Assembly (NCBI RefSeq): GCF_035984415.1
Contig: NZ_CP130720.1
Span: 6,944,001 to 7,008,000 of the forward strand
Reading direction: 5' to 3'
Source of the DNA: Streptomyces sp. NBC_01296
Lineage (GTDB): Bacteria; Actinomycetota; Actinomycetes; Streptomycetales; Streptomycetaceae
DNA: 64,000 bases
Positions 31,308-39,630 of the stretch are shown one piece after another (the stretch's first letter is position 1; the number at the start of each line of letters is the position of its first letter). Below the pieces are notes generated by a model, which was not told where the DNA came from, did not search any database, and worked only from the letters and a program-made list of their open reading frames with translations. The position numbers and the translations under genes are program-made.

Positions 31308-32942
31308 ATGACTGACCGCACCGCCAGCTCCGTCGACGCCGCCGGCGCCCCCGCATCCGAACGGACCGTCCTCCTCCGCGGGGGCGAAGTACACAGCCCC
31401 GCCGACCCCTTCGCCACCGCGATGGTCGTCGAGCGGGGACACATCGCCTGGGTCGGCTCCGAAGGCGCCGCCGACGCCTTCGCACAGGGCGTCGACGAGG
31501 TCGTCGACCTCGGCGGAGCGCTCGTCACACCTGCCTTCACCGACGCACACGTCCACGCCACCTCCGCCGGCCTCGCCCTCACCGGGCTCGACCTCACCGG
31601 CGCCGCCTCCCTCTCCGACGCCCTCGGCCTCGTCCGTGCGTACGCCGAACGCCGCCCCGCCGACCGGGTGCTCCTCGGCCACGGCTGGGACGCCTCCCGC
31701 TGGCCCGAGCGCCGTGCGCCCCGCCGCGAGGAGCTCGACGAGGCCGCCGGCGGCCGCCCGCTCTACCTCAGCCGCATCGACGTGCACTCCGCCGTGGTCA
31801 CCACCGCCCTGCTGGACCTCGTACCGGCCGTCTCCGTCCGCGGCGACGAGCCGCTGACCCGCGAGGACCACCACGCCGTCCGCAGGGCCGCGCTCGCCGC
31901 CGTCACCCCCGCCCAGCGCGCCGAGGCCCAGCGGGCCGCCCTCGACCGGGCCGCCTCCCTCGGCATCGGCTCCGTCCACGAGTGCGGCGGCCCCGACATC
32001 TCCTCCGCCGAGGACTTCGCGGACCTCCTCAATCTCGCCCGCGAACGGCCCGGACCGCGCGTCTTCGGGTACTGGGCGGACCGGGACCTCGAACAGGCCA
32101 AGGCGCTCGGCGCCATCGGCGCCGCCGGCGACCTCTTCGTGGACGGCGCCCTCGGCTCCCACACCGCCTGTCTGCACGCCCCGTACACCGACGCGGGCCA
32201 CACCGGCACCGGCTACCTCGACGCCGCCGAGATCGCCGAGCACGTCGCCGCCTGCACCGAGGCGGGCCTCCAGGCCGGTTTCCACGCCATCGGCGACGCC
32301 GCCCTGACCGCCGTCGTCGAGGGCGTGCGCGCCGCCGCCGAGAAGGTCGGCCTCGCCCGCGTCCGCGCCGCCCGGCACCGCGTCGAACACGCCGAGATGA
32401 TGACCCCCGCCACCATCGCCGCCTTCGCGGACCTCGGCCTCACCGCCTCCGTGCAGCCCGCCTTCGACGCGGCCTGGGGCGGCGAGGACGGCATGTACGC
32501 CGACCGGCTCGGCGCGGAGCGCGCCCGTACGCTCAACCCCTTCGCGGCCCTGCTCAAGGCCGGCGTGCCCCTCGCCTTCGGCTCCGACGCCCCCGTCACC
32601 CCGTTCGACCCCTGGGGCACCGTCCGGGCGGCCGCCTTCCACCGCACCCCCGAGCACCGGATCTCCGTACGGGCCGCCTTCACGGCCCACACCCGGGGCG
32701 GCTGGCGGGCCCTGGGCCGCGACGGCGCGGGCGTGCTGGTGCCCGGCGCCCCCGCCGACTACGCGCTCTGGGAGACCGCCGAACTGGTCGTCCAGGCCCC
32801 GGACGACCGGGTCGCCCGCTGGTCCACGGACCCCCGTTCCGGGACCCCCGGACTGCCCGACCTGACCCCCGGCCGCGAACTGCCGGTATGCCTCGCGACC
32901 GTCGTCGGCGGGCGGGAGGTATTCGTACGGCCACAGGGGTGA
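31308..32942 (+). CDS. YtcJ-like amidohydrolase (amidohydrolase_3)
   Basis: 544 residues. The N-terminal composite domain (LLRGGEVHSPADPFATAMVVERGHIAWVG) precedes the metallo-barrel with HxH in FTDAHVHA, HAIGDAAL, RHRVEHAEMM and GSDAPVTPFDPW. Metal-dependent hydrolase of amides or related bonds; substrate unknown. ATG at 31308 is the start with MTDRTAS; 12 further codons upstream are open without a better site. Between the Lrp regulator and ppm1. Confidence 0.88.
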   Translation: MTDRTASSVDAAGAPASERTVLLRGGEVHSPADPFATAMVVERGHIAWVGSEGAADAFAQGVDEVVDLGGALVTPAFTDAHVHATSAGLALTGLDLTGAASLSDALGLVRAYAERRPADRVLLGHGWDASRWPERRAPRREELDEAAGGRPLYLSRIDVHSAVVTTALLDLVPAVSVRGDEPLTREDHHAVRRAALAAVTPAQRAEAQRAALDRAASLGIGSVHECGGPDISSAEDFADLLNLARERPGPRVFGYWADRDLEQAKALGAIGAAGDLFVDGALGSHTACLHAPYTDAGHTGTGYLDAAEIAEHVAACTEAGLQAGFHAIGDAALTAVVEGVRAAAEKVGLARVRAARHRVEHAEMMTPATIAAFADLGLTASVQPAFDAAWGGEDGMYADRLGAERARTLNPFAALLKAGVPLAFGSDAPVTPFDPWGTVRAAAFHRTPEHRISVRAAFTAHTRGGWRALGRDGAGVLVPGAPADYALWETAELVVQAPDDRVARWSTDPRSGTPGLPDLTPGRELPVCLATVVGGREVFVRPQG

Positions 32943-33270
32943 TCCGGTCGGCCTCGGTTCGGTACGGGCGCTCGGACCCGGATAGGTTCGGCCGGGTCCA
33001 CCACCGGACGTCCGTACCGGGCGGATCCGTCAGCTCAGCGCGCCCGCGCCTCGGGGGCGAGGGAAGGTTTCGCCGGGATGGGGGTCCCCCCTGCTCCCAA
33101 GGAGCTCGGGGGAGGGTGGCCCCGTGTCGGGGCCCTGCGGTCCAGTAGACAACGGTCACAGCGACCCGCAGCCAGCGGGAGCCGGACCGGCCCGAAGGAC
33201 CGCGGGCCCCGACCACTGTTCTAAAGTCATCCTCTGTGACAGGACGTACAAGAACACGAAGGCGGACTCA
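32943..33270. other. 328-bp gap before ppm1
   Basis: It contains palindromic repeat copy 2 (33080-33115) and, near its end, the ppm1 promoter region. A CTGTGACAGGACG stretch lies about 35 bp before the start. No coding frame is convincing. Confidence 0.45.
33080..33115. repeat. Palindromic repeat, copy 2
   Basis: GGGGGTCCCCCC at the left and CGGGGGAGGG at the right. The arms at 33085-33097 and 33101-33113 (CTGCTCC/GGAGCTC core) pair with two mismatches around CAA. Shares ends with the copy at 31241-31272. Confidence 0.6.
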
Positions 33271-34092
33271 GTGAGCGACGGCGGACAGCGAGGCCACGGA
33301 CCGCTCGGCACGGCCTTGGTGATCATTCCGACCTTCAACGAGGCGGAGAACATCGGGCCGATCGTCGCCCGCGTGCGCGCGGCGGTGCCCGAGGCGCACA
33401 TCCTGGTCGCGGACGACAACAGCCCCGACGGCACCGGCAAGCTCGCCGACGAGCTCGCGGCCGGCGACGACCACGTGCACGTCCTGCACCGCAGGGGCAA
33501 GGAGGGCCTCGGCGCCGCCTACCTCGCGGGCTTCGCCTGGGGCCTGGAGCGCGACTACGGCGTGCTCGTCGAGATGGACGCCGACGGCTCCCACCAGCCG
33601 GAGGAGCTGCCGCGGCTGCTCACCGCGCTGGCCGGGGCCGACCTGGTCCTGGGCTCGCGCTGGGTGCCGGGCGGCCGGGTGGTCAACTGGCCCAAGAGCC
33701 GCGAATTCCTCTCCCGCGGCGGTTCGACGTACTCCCGGCTGATGCTGGACGTCCCGATCCGCGACGTGACCGGCGGCTACCGCGCCTTCCGCCGCGAGAC
33801 CCTGGAGGGGCTGGGCCTGGAAGAGGTGGCCTCCGCTGGCTACTGCTTCCAGGTCGACCTGGCCCGCCGGGCCGTGCGCCAGGGCTTCCGCGTCGTCGAG
33901 GTGCCCATCACCTTCGTCGAGCGCGAGTTCGGCGACAGCAAGATGAGCCGGGACATCGTGGTGGAGGCCCTCTGGCGGGTCACCCAGTGGGGGCTCAAGG
34001 CCCACGCGGCGAAGCTGACCGGCCAGGACAAGCCCAAGGGCTCGGACAGCGGCTCGGACAAGGGCTCGACCAAGGGCGGTAACCGCGCCTGA
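33271..34092 (+). CDS. ppm1: Polyprenol monophosphomannose synthase
   Basis: 273 residues. GT2 fold with VIIPTFNEAENI, VADDNSPDGTG, the metal-binding EMDADGSHQPE, GSRWVPGG and the DPM-type end (VPITFVEREFGDSKM). It transfers mannose from GDP-mannose to polyprenyl phosphate for protein O-mannosylation and glycolipids at the membrane. No membrane or Lnt domain is fused, as usual in Streptomyces. A Lys/Gly/Ser tail (KGSDSGSDKGSTKGG) follows. GTG start at 33271. Followed 81 bp later by fxsA. Confidence 0.92.
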   Translation: MSDGGQRGHGPLGTALVIIPTFNEAENIGPIVARVRAAVPEAHILVADDNSPDGTGKLADELAAGDDHVHVLHRRGKEGLGAAYLAGFAWGLERDYGVLVEMDADGSHQPEELPRLLTALAGADLVLGSRWVPGGRVVNWPKSREFLSRGGSTYSRLMLDVPIRDVTGGYRAFRRETLEGLGLEEVASAGYCFQVDLARRAVRQGFRVVEVPITFVEREFGDSKMSRDIVVEALWRVTQWGLKAHAAKLTGQDKPKGSDSGSDKGSTKGGNRA

Positions 34093-34104
34093 CGGGTACC
34101 CGGC

Positions 34105-34120
34105 GCCCCCTAGGGGGTGT
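34105..34120 (+). terminator. Short palindrome after ppm1
   Basis: A CCCCCTAGGGGG palindrome just after the ppm1 stop. Very small loop, so it could equally be a protein site; weak call. Confidence 0.25.
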
Positions 34121-34173
34121 CCGGTACCTCCGGCTGAGGTCGCTTTTACGCCACCCCAGGCACACTGGGGGGT

Positions 34174-34764
34174 ATGACGACCGGCGTTCCCCTCTCGACG
34201 GCCCCCCGGCGGCGCTCGCGCGCCCGCACGTTCCTCCCTCTGGCGGTCGCCGCCTGGCTGATCCTGGAGATCTGGCTGCTCAGCCTGGTCGCCGGCGCGG
34301 CCGGCGGGCTGACCGTCGCCGCGCTGCTCGCGGGCGGAATCGTGCTCGGCGTCGTGGTCATCAAGCGGGCCGGGCGGCGTGCCTTCAAGAACCTGACGAA
34401 CACCTTCCAGCAGGCGCAGCAGGGGCAGCAGCCCCCGCCCCCGGCGACGAAACAGCAGCCGGGCAGCGGCAACGGCCTCACCATGCTGGCCGGCCTGCTG
34501 CTGATCCTGCCGGGCCTGCTCTCCGACGTGGCCGGCCTGCTCTGCCTGCTCCCACCCGTCCGGGCGTGGATCGGCCGCCGGGTCGCCGGCTCCCTGGAGC
34601 GCAAGATGGCCGCTGCCCCGGCCGGGAGCTTCGGTGACGCCTTCCAGCAGGCCCGCATCCACTACCCCGACGGCAAGGTCGTCCAGGGCGAGGTCATCCG
34701 CGAGGACCAGCCGCAGCAGCCGGGCCCGGACAACACCGGGTACCGGCCGCCGCTGGCGCCCTGA
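34174..34764 (+). CDS. fxsA: FxsA-family inner-membrane protein
   Basis: 196 residues. Membrane helices at about 22-40, 43-63 and 104-127, with the FxsA-type LPGLLSDVAGLLCLLPPVR signature. A Gln/Pro-rich cytoplasmic loop (QQAQQGQQPPPP) and tail surround the last helix. In E. coli FxsA suppresses F-plasmid exclusion of phage T7; its native role is unknown. ATG at 34174 directly after GGGGGGT, without a standard gap. Ends in a strong terminator. Confidence 0.88.
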   Translation: MTTGVPLSTAPRRRSRARTFLPLAVAAWLILEIWLLSLVAGAAGGLTVAALLAGGIVLGVVVIKRAGRRAFKNLTNTFQQAQQGQQPPPPATKQQPGSGNGLTMLAGLLLILPGLLSDVAGLLCLLPPVRAWIGRRVAGSLERKMAAAPAGSFGDAFQQARIHYPDGKVVQGEVIREDQPQQPGPDNTGYRPPLAP

Positions 34765-34788
34765 GCCCCGTACGGCACAGGCAAACAT

Positions 34789-34829
34789 GCCGAGGGCCCC
34801 TGCCACAGTTCGTGGCAGGGGCCCTCGGC
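34789..34829. terminator. Strong terminator between fxsA and rbpA
   Basis: An 18-bp perfect stem (34789-34806 with 34812-34829) and 5-nt loop are followed by TTTATT on the plus strand. Lies between convergent stops at 34764 and 34854 and should act in both directions. Confidence 0.95.
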
Positions 34830-34853
34830 TTTATTGTTCTCCGCGTCCGGCTG

Positions 34854-35228
34854 TCAGGCGGACTTGCGGCTGTCCCGCGGATGCACGGCAATGTTCATGG
34901 CGCCGGAACGCAGGACCGCCAGCCTCTCGGCCAGCACCTCCTCCAGTTCCTCGCGGGTGCGCCGCTCCATGAGCATGTCCCAGTGCGTTCGCGCAGGCTT
35001 GCCCTTCTTCTCTTCGGGCCCGTCCCCGTCAACCAGGAGTGCCATGGCGCCGCACGCCTTGCACTCCCACTCCGGCGGAATCTCTGCCTCAACCGAGAAC
35101 GGCATCTCAAATCGATGTCCGTTCTGGCATGCGTACTCCACCGCCTGGCGCGGGGCCAGATCGATGCCGCGGTCCGTCTCGTAGCTGGTAACCACGAGCC
35201 GCGTACCGCGGAGAGCTCGCTCACTCAT
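34854..35228 (-). CDS. rbpA: RNA polymerase-binding protein RbpA
   Basis: 124 residues, typical length. Zinc-fold core with YACQNGHRF, ECKACGAMALLVDGD and the RTHWDMLMERRT segment; the sigma-interaction domain follows (REELEEVLAERLAVLR). It binds the beta subunit and group 1/2 sigma factors such as HrdB and stabilises initiation complexes; it also affects rifampicin sensitivity. ATG at 35228 with GGGAGG upstream. A SigR-type promoter lies about 60 bp upstream, as known for S. coelicolor rbpA. Confidence 0.97.
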   Translation of the reverse strand: MSERALRGTRLVVTSYETDRGIDLAPRQAVEYACQNGHRFEMPFSVEAEIPPEWECKACGAMALLVDGDGPEEKKGKPARTHWDMLMERRTREELEEVLAERLAVLRSGAMNIAVHPRDSRKSA

Positions 35229-35289
35229 GAATCGTGCCTCCCGGGCTTGTCGCCCACAGGACAGGTGTCGCTGTCGTCGTCATCCGGTC

Positions 35290-35316
35290 AACGTCCGGTC
35301 GGCGGTATAGATTCCC
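35290..35316 (-). promoter_or_regulatory. SigR-type promoter of rbpA
   Basis: On the minus strand GGGAAT (35316-35311), exactly 18 bp, then GTT (35292-35290). This is the SigR consensus GGGAAT-N18-GTT. It links rbpA to the disulfide-stress response, in line with the known S. coelicolor SigR regulon. Confidence 0.88.
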
Positions 35317-35375
35317 GCTCCGGGTGATGCGTCGCCCGTCGTGCCGCCCCTTGTTGTACCCACCAGTGCCCGTTT

Positions 35376-35400
35376 TGTCACATCTGGCAGCAGATGTCAC
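35376..35400. promoter_or_regulatory. Dyad and direct repeat upstream of rbpA
   Basis: ACATCTG (35380-35386) and CAGATGT (35391-35397) form a dyad around GCAG; TGTCAC also repeats directly at 35376 and 35395, 19 bp apart. Lies upstream of the SigR promoter and may be a second promoter element or an operator. Confidence 0.4.
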
Positions 35401-35509
35401 CCAACGTCTTCACTTCTTTAGCGCGCAGTAACGGTCCGCCTGGCAGGCCAAAGGCGTACACTACCGGCCCTTCGCTTCAACGTCGAAATCCGTTCGGAAT
35501 TCGTATGAA

Positions 35510-35524
35510 GATCCGGGCCGGATC
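35510..35524 (-). terminator. Short palindrome after the MFS gene
   Basis: GATCCGG/CCGGATC (35510-35516 and 35518-35524) lies 28 bp past the MFS stop. With a 1-nt centre it is a poor hairpin, and the rest of the 323-bp gap to rbpA holds only the rbpA promoter elements. Confidence 0.3.
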
Positions 35525-35551
35525 CGCTGCCGGAGCCTCCGTCGGATCCGC

Positions 35552-36925
35552 TCAGATCCGCTCGGGAACAGGATTCCCCGCCGCCTCCACCGCGCGCCGC
35601 ACCGGCACCCGTGCCAGCAGCACGAAACCCAGTGCGAAGAACACCACCAACGAGATGATCGCGTCCCGGTAGCTGCCCGTGACCTGGTACGTCAGGCCGA
35701 ACACCAGCGGTCCGACCCAGCTCAGCCCGCGGTCGCTCATCTCGTACGCGGAGAAGTACTCGGCCTCCTTCCCCGCCGGCACCAGGTGCGAGAACAGCGA
35801 GCGCGACAGTGCCTGGCTGCCGCCCAGCACCAGTCCGATCATCGAGGCGAGGGCGAAGAACCACACGGGCGTCCGGGCCGGCAGGAAGTAGCCCGCCGCC
35901 AGCGTCAGCCCCCACGCCGCCAGCGAGCCGAGGATCGTCCGCTTCGAGCCGTACGTCACGGCCAGCCGGCCCATGGCCAGGGCGCCCGCCACGGCGAGGA
36001 TCTGCACCAGCAGCACTGCCACGATCAGCGTGGACTGCTCCAGCTCCAGCTCCTCCGAGCCGTAGATCGAGGCCTGTGAGATCACGGTCTGCACGCCGTC
36101 GTTGTAGATCAGGTAGGCCAGCAGGAACGACAGGGTCAGCGGATAGCGCCGCATGTCCTTCAGCGTCGCGACGAGCTGCTTCCAGCCGCTGACGGCAGGC
36201 GCCGTCCCGGGCTCCCGGACCACGGCCCGGTCCCGCAGCCGGCGCAGCGGGACGATCGCGAAGGCCCCCCACCACAGGCCCGCCGAGGCCAGGCAGATCC
36301 TCACCGCCGCGCCCTCGGAGAGACCGAAGGAGTCGTGGCCCTGGAAGAGCACCAGGTTCAGGACGAGGACGAACGCGCCCGCGGTGTAGCCGAAGGCCCA
36401 GCCCCGCGAGGAGACGGTGTCCCGCTCCTGCGGGGTGGAGATCTGCGGCAGATAGGCGTTGTAGAGCACCATCGAGACCGAGAGTGCGGCGTTCGCCACG
36501 ATCAGCAGCAATCCGCCCAGCAGATAGCGGTCGCCGCCGAGGAAGAACATCCCCACCGTCGCCGTCGCCCCCGTGTACGCCGCCGCCGCGAGCAGCGGCT
36601 TCTTGCGGCCCGTGCGGTCCGCGACGGCACCCACCAGCGGCATGACCAGCACGGCCAGGATCACGGACGCCGAGACGGCGTACGCGAAGAAGGATCCGTA
36701 CCGGACCGGTATGCCCAGCGGGTACACGTAGCCCTCGGCATCCGCGGCGGCCTTGGCCACCGCGGTCAGGTACGGCCCGAGGAACACGGTGATCACGCTG
36801 GACGAATACACCGAGCAGGCGAAGTCGTAGAAGTACCAGCCGTGCTGTTCGCGCTTGCGTGCCGCGGCGGCGGCTCTGCCGTCCTCCGCGCCCGGTTCCG
36901 CTTCCTCTGTGGTCTGCGCACTCAT
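35552..36925 (-). CDS. UMF1/Atg22-like MFS transporter
   Basis: 457 residues, about 12 membrane helices. The N-terminal WYFYDFACSVYSSSV motif and VGAVADRTGRKKP (MFS loop 2-3) match the UMF1 family of actinobacterial MFS proteins related to vacuolar Atg22 amino-acid exporters. Substrate unknown, perhaps amino acids. ATG at 36925 with GAAGGGG upstream. 68 bp downstream of the GDPD gene on the same strand, so likely co-transcribed. Confidence 0.88.
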   Translation of the reverse strand: MSAQTTEEAEPGAEDGRAAAAARKREQHGWYFYDFACSVYSSSVITVFLGPYLTAVAKAAADAEGYVYPLGIPVRYGSFFAYAVSASVILAVLVMPLVGAVADRTGRKKPLLAAAAYTGATATVGMFFLGGDRYLLGGLLLIVANAALSVSMVLYNAYLPQISTPQERDTVSSRGWAFGYTAGAFVLVLNLVLFQGHDSFGLSEGAAVRICLASAGLWWGAFAIVPLRRLRDRAVVREPGTAPAVSGWKQLVATLKDMRRYPLTLSFLLAYLIYNDGVQTVISQASIYGSEELELEQSTLIVAVLLVQILAVAGALAMGRLAVTYGSKRTILGSLAAWGLTLAAGYFLPARTPVWFFALASMIGLVLGGSQALSRSLFSHLVPAGKEAEYFSAYEMSDRGLSWVGPLVFGLTYQVTGSYRDAIISLVVFFALGFVLLARVPVRRAVEAAGNPVPERI

Positions 36926-36993
36926 GAGTGCCCCTTCGCTGGTCCCCGTACCGCTGCGGCCGCCCCACCGGGCACGGCGGCCATACGGGCTCG

Positions 36994-37764
36994 TCAGGCC
37001 CAGGCCCCGCGCCGGTCCAGCACCGTGCGCAAGATGTCGATCCGGTCGGTCATGATGCCATCGACTCCCAGGTCCAGGAGAGCCTCCATGCGTTCCGGTT
37101 CGTTCACGGTCCACACGTGCACCTGGAGTCCCCGCTCGTGCGCCGTGCGCACGAACCGCCGGTCGACCACGCGGATGCCCGCCTGCGTCTCCGGAACCTG
37201 CGCCGCCACCGCCCCGACCCGCAGCGCCGCCGGGATCGCGAACGAGCGCAGCCGCAGCCCGAGCACGCCGCGGACCCCGTACGAGGTCGCCAACCGGGGA
37301 CCTGCGATCTTCTGGGCGCGGGCCACCCGGCTCTCCGAGAACGAACCCACGCACACCCGGTCCCAGACGCCCGCCCGGGCGATCAGATTGACCAGCGGGT
37401 GCAGGGCCGACTCGGACTTGATGTCGATGTTCCACCGTGCGTCGGGGAACTCCTCGAGGAGCTCCTCGAACAGCGGCAGCGGCTCGGCGCCCGCCACCCG
37501 GGCCTCGCGGACCTTGCTCCAGGTCAGCTCGGCGATCCGGCCCTGCCCGTCGGTGACCCGGTCCAGCGTGGAGTCGTGGAAGGCGACGAGCTTCCCGTCG
37601 GCCGTGGCGTGCACATCGGTCTCGAAGTACCGGTAGCCCGCGTCGGCGGCCCGCCGGAAGGCCGCCGCGGTGTTCTCCAGCCCGTCCGCGGCACCTCCCC
37701 GATGCGCGAAGGGGATCGGAGCCGGGTGGTCCAGATACGGATGGCGAAGGCGTACGTGCGTCAC
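36994..37764 (-). CDS. Glycerophosphodiester phosphodiesterase
   Basis: 256 residues. GDPD barrel: FAHRGGAADGLENT (catalytic HRG and NT), YFETDVHATADGKLVAFHDSTLDRVT (ETDVH and the HD acid/base His), WNIDIKSE and the VWTVNEPERM end. It splits deacylated phospholipids to glycerol-3-phosphate and an alcohol. No signal peptide. GTG start at 37764. Divergent from the MocR-type gene; the MFS gene follows on the same strand. Confidence 0.93.
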   Translation of the reverse strand: MTHVRLRHPYLDHPAPIPFAHRGGAADGLENTAAAFRRAADAGYRYFETDVHATADGKLVAFHDSTLDRVTDGQGRIAELTWSKVREARVAGAEPLPLFEELLEEFPDARWNIDIKSESALHPLVNLIARAGVWDRVCVGSFSESRVARAQKIAGPRLATSYGVRGVLGLRLRSFAIPAALRVGAVAAQVPETQAGIRVVDRRFVRTAHERGLQVHVWTVNEPERMEALLDLGVDGIMTDRIDILRTVLDRRGAWA

Positions 37765-37947
37765 CCGCCGCAGTATGCACGGTGTGACCGGTGGGGAGGG
37801 AGCGGCCGGATGGCTGCGTGGTGAACGCCGCACCGCCCCCTGGTCCGGGTGGACCGCGGCATGACAGGGTGTGGGGGCGGAAGCAATCCAATACGGGCCG
37901 CGCCCTGGCGTGGGCGGGGCCAATTCGATGAAGGTGGACCGGACAGC

Positions 37948-39450
37948 ATGGCAGAGTGGACCTCGGCGGTGGGTGCCGCACAGCTCGCCCGTCTCATCAC
38001 CTCCCAGCAGGAGCGGCCCGGCGTGCCCGGGGCGCGGAAGCTGCCCGCCTACCGGACCCTCGCCGACGGCATCCGGCTGCTCGTCCTCGAAGGCCGCGTC
38101 CCCGTCGCCGCCCGGCTGCCCGCCGAACGGGAGCTCGCCGTCTCCCTCTCCCTCTCCCGCACCACCGTCGCCGCCGCGTACGAGGCCCTGCGCGGGGAGG
38201 GCTTCCTGGAGTCCCGGCGCGGCGCCGGCAGCTGGACCTCCGTACCGGCCGGGAACCCGCTGCCCGCCCGGGGTCTGGAACCGCTGCCGCCCGAATCCCT
38301 CGGCTCGATGATCGACCTCGGCTGCGCCGCGCTCCCGGCCCCCGAGCCCTGGCTCACCAAGGCCGTACAGGGCGCCCTCGAGGAGCTCCCGCCGTACGCG
38401 CACACCCACGGGGACTACCCCGCAGGGCTCCCCGCGCTGCGGCGGATGCTCGCCGACCGCTACACCGAGCGCGGCATCCCCACCATGCCCGAGCAGATCA
38501 TGGTCACCACCGGGGCGATGGGCGCCATCGACGCCATCTGCAGCCTCTTCGCCGGCCGCGGGGAGCGGATCGCCGTCGAATCCCCGTCCTACGCCAACAT
38601 CCTCCAGCTCATGCGCGCCGCCGGCGTCCGGCTCGTGCCCGTCGCGATGGCCGACGGCCTGGGCGGCTGGGACATGACCGTGTGGCGCCAGGTCCTGCGC
38701 GACGCCGCGCCCCGCCTCGCCTACGTCGTCGCCGACTTCCACAACCCGACCGGCGCCCTGGCCTCGGACGAGCAGCGCCGCGCCATGGTGGAGGCGGCCC
38801 GCTCGGCCGGCACCGTGCTCGTCGTCGACGAGACCATGGCCGAGCTCCAGCTGGACCCGGCGCTGGAGATGCCCCGCCCGGTCTGCTCGTTCGACCCGGC
38901 CGGCTCCACCGTGATCACCGTCGGCTCCGCCAGCAAGGCCTTCTGGGCCGGCATGCGGATCGGCTGGGTCCGTGCGGCGCCCGACGTGATCCGGAGCCTG
39001 GTCGCGGCGCGCGCGTACGCCGACCTCGGCACGCCGGTGCTCGAGCAGCTCGCGGTCAACTGGCTGATGCGGACCGGAGGCTGGGCGCAGGCCGTGGAGA
39101 TCCGCCGCGACCAGGCCCGCGAGAACCGGGACGCGCTGGTCGCCGCGGTACGCCGGGAGCTGCCCGACTGGGAGTTCGAGGTGCCGCGGGGCGGGCTGAC
39201 CCTGTGGGCCCGCGCGGGCGGGCTGTCCGGCTCCCGGCTGGCCGAGGTGGGGGAGCGGGTCGGCGTACGGGTTCCCTCGGGTCCGCGGTTCGGCGTCGAC
39301 GGGGCCTTCGAGGGCTACGTCCGGCTGCCGTTCACCGTCGGCGGCCCGGTCGCCGAGGAGGCCGCGGTCCGCCTCGCGGCGGCCGCCCGCCTGGTCGGCA
39401 CGGGCGCCGGCGGCAGCGGCGCGGAACCCCCGCGCACGTTCGTCGCCTAG
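37948..39450 (+). CDS. MocR-type regulator/PLP aminotransferase-like protein
   Basis: 500 residues. The N-terminal GntR winged HTH (about 25-95; YRTLADGIRLLVLEGRVPVAARLPAERELAVSLSLSRTTVAAAYEALRGEG) is fused to a fold-type I aminotransferase domain (about 125-485). PLP residues are in VADFHNPTGA, VVDETM and the Lys of GSASKAFWAGMRIGW. MocR proteins sense PLP or amino-compound ligands and regulate transport or vitamin B6 genes. ATG at 37948 with GAAGGTGG upstream. Its TAG stop lies inside the left arm of the palindromic element at 39446. Confidence 0.93.
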   Translation: MAEWTSAVGAAQLARLITSQQERPGVPGARKLPAYRTLADGIRLLVLEGRVPVAARLPAERELAVSLSLSRTTVAAAYEALRGEGFLESRRGAGSWTSVPAGNPLPARGLEPLPPESLGSMIDLGCAALPAPEPWLTKAVQGALEELPPYAHTHGDYPAGLPALRRMLADRYTERGIPTMPEQIMVTTGAMGAIDAICSLFAGRGERIAVESPSYANILQLMRAAGVRLVPVAMADGLGGWDMTVWRQVLRDAAPRLAYVVADFHNPTGALASDEQRRAMVEAARSAGTVLVVDETMAELQLDPALEMPRPVCSFDPAGSTVITVGSASKAFWAGMRIGWVRAAPDVIRSLVAARAYADLGTPVLEQLAVNWLMRTGGWAQAVEIRRDQARENRDALVAAVRRELPDWEFEVPRGGLTLWARAGGLSGSRLAEVGERVGVRVPSGPRFGVDGAFEGYVRLPFTVGGPVAEEAAVRLAAAARLVGTGAGGSGAEPPRTFVA

Positions 39451-39616
39451 TGCCGCGTCAGGCAACGTTCGCCCCGTCGCGACGCCCGGCACGCACTCTC
39501 GCCGCACCGGCCGAAAGCTCAAGTACGTCCAGTACGAGCGCTTGCGGCCGGCACGCCGAGAGCACGCACCGGACGCCGCTCCTTGACGGGCAAACGTTGC
39601 CTGACGCGGCACTAGG
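39446..39616. mobile_element. 171-bp palindromic MITE-like element
   Basis: Perfect terminal inverted repeats of 24 bp (39446-39469 and 39593-39616, beginning CCTAGTGCCGCGTCAGG). The inner halves also match with some substitutions, so the whole element folds into one hairpin about a small centre (39532-39537, GTCCAG). TCG flanks both ends (39443-39445 and 39617-39619), a possible 3-bp target duplication. No ORF. It supplies the TAG stop of the MocR gene and lies before the sffA stop, so it could also terminate both genes. This looks like a non-autonomous repeat family. Confidence 0.8.
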
Positions 39617-39630
39617 TCGCGGGGGACGCC

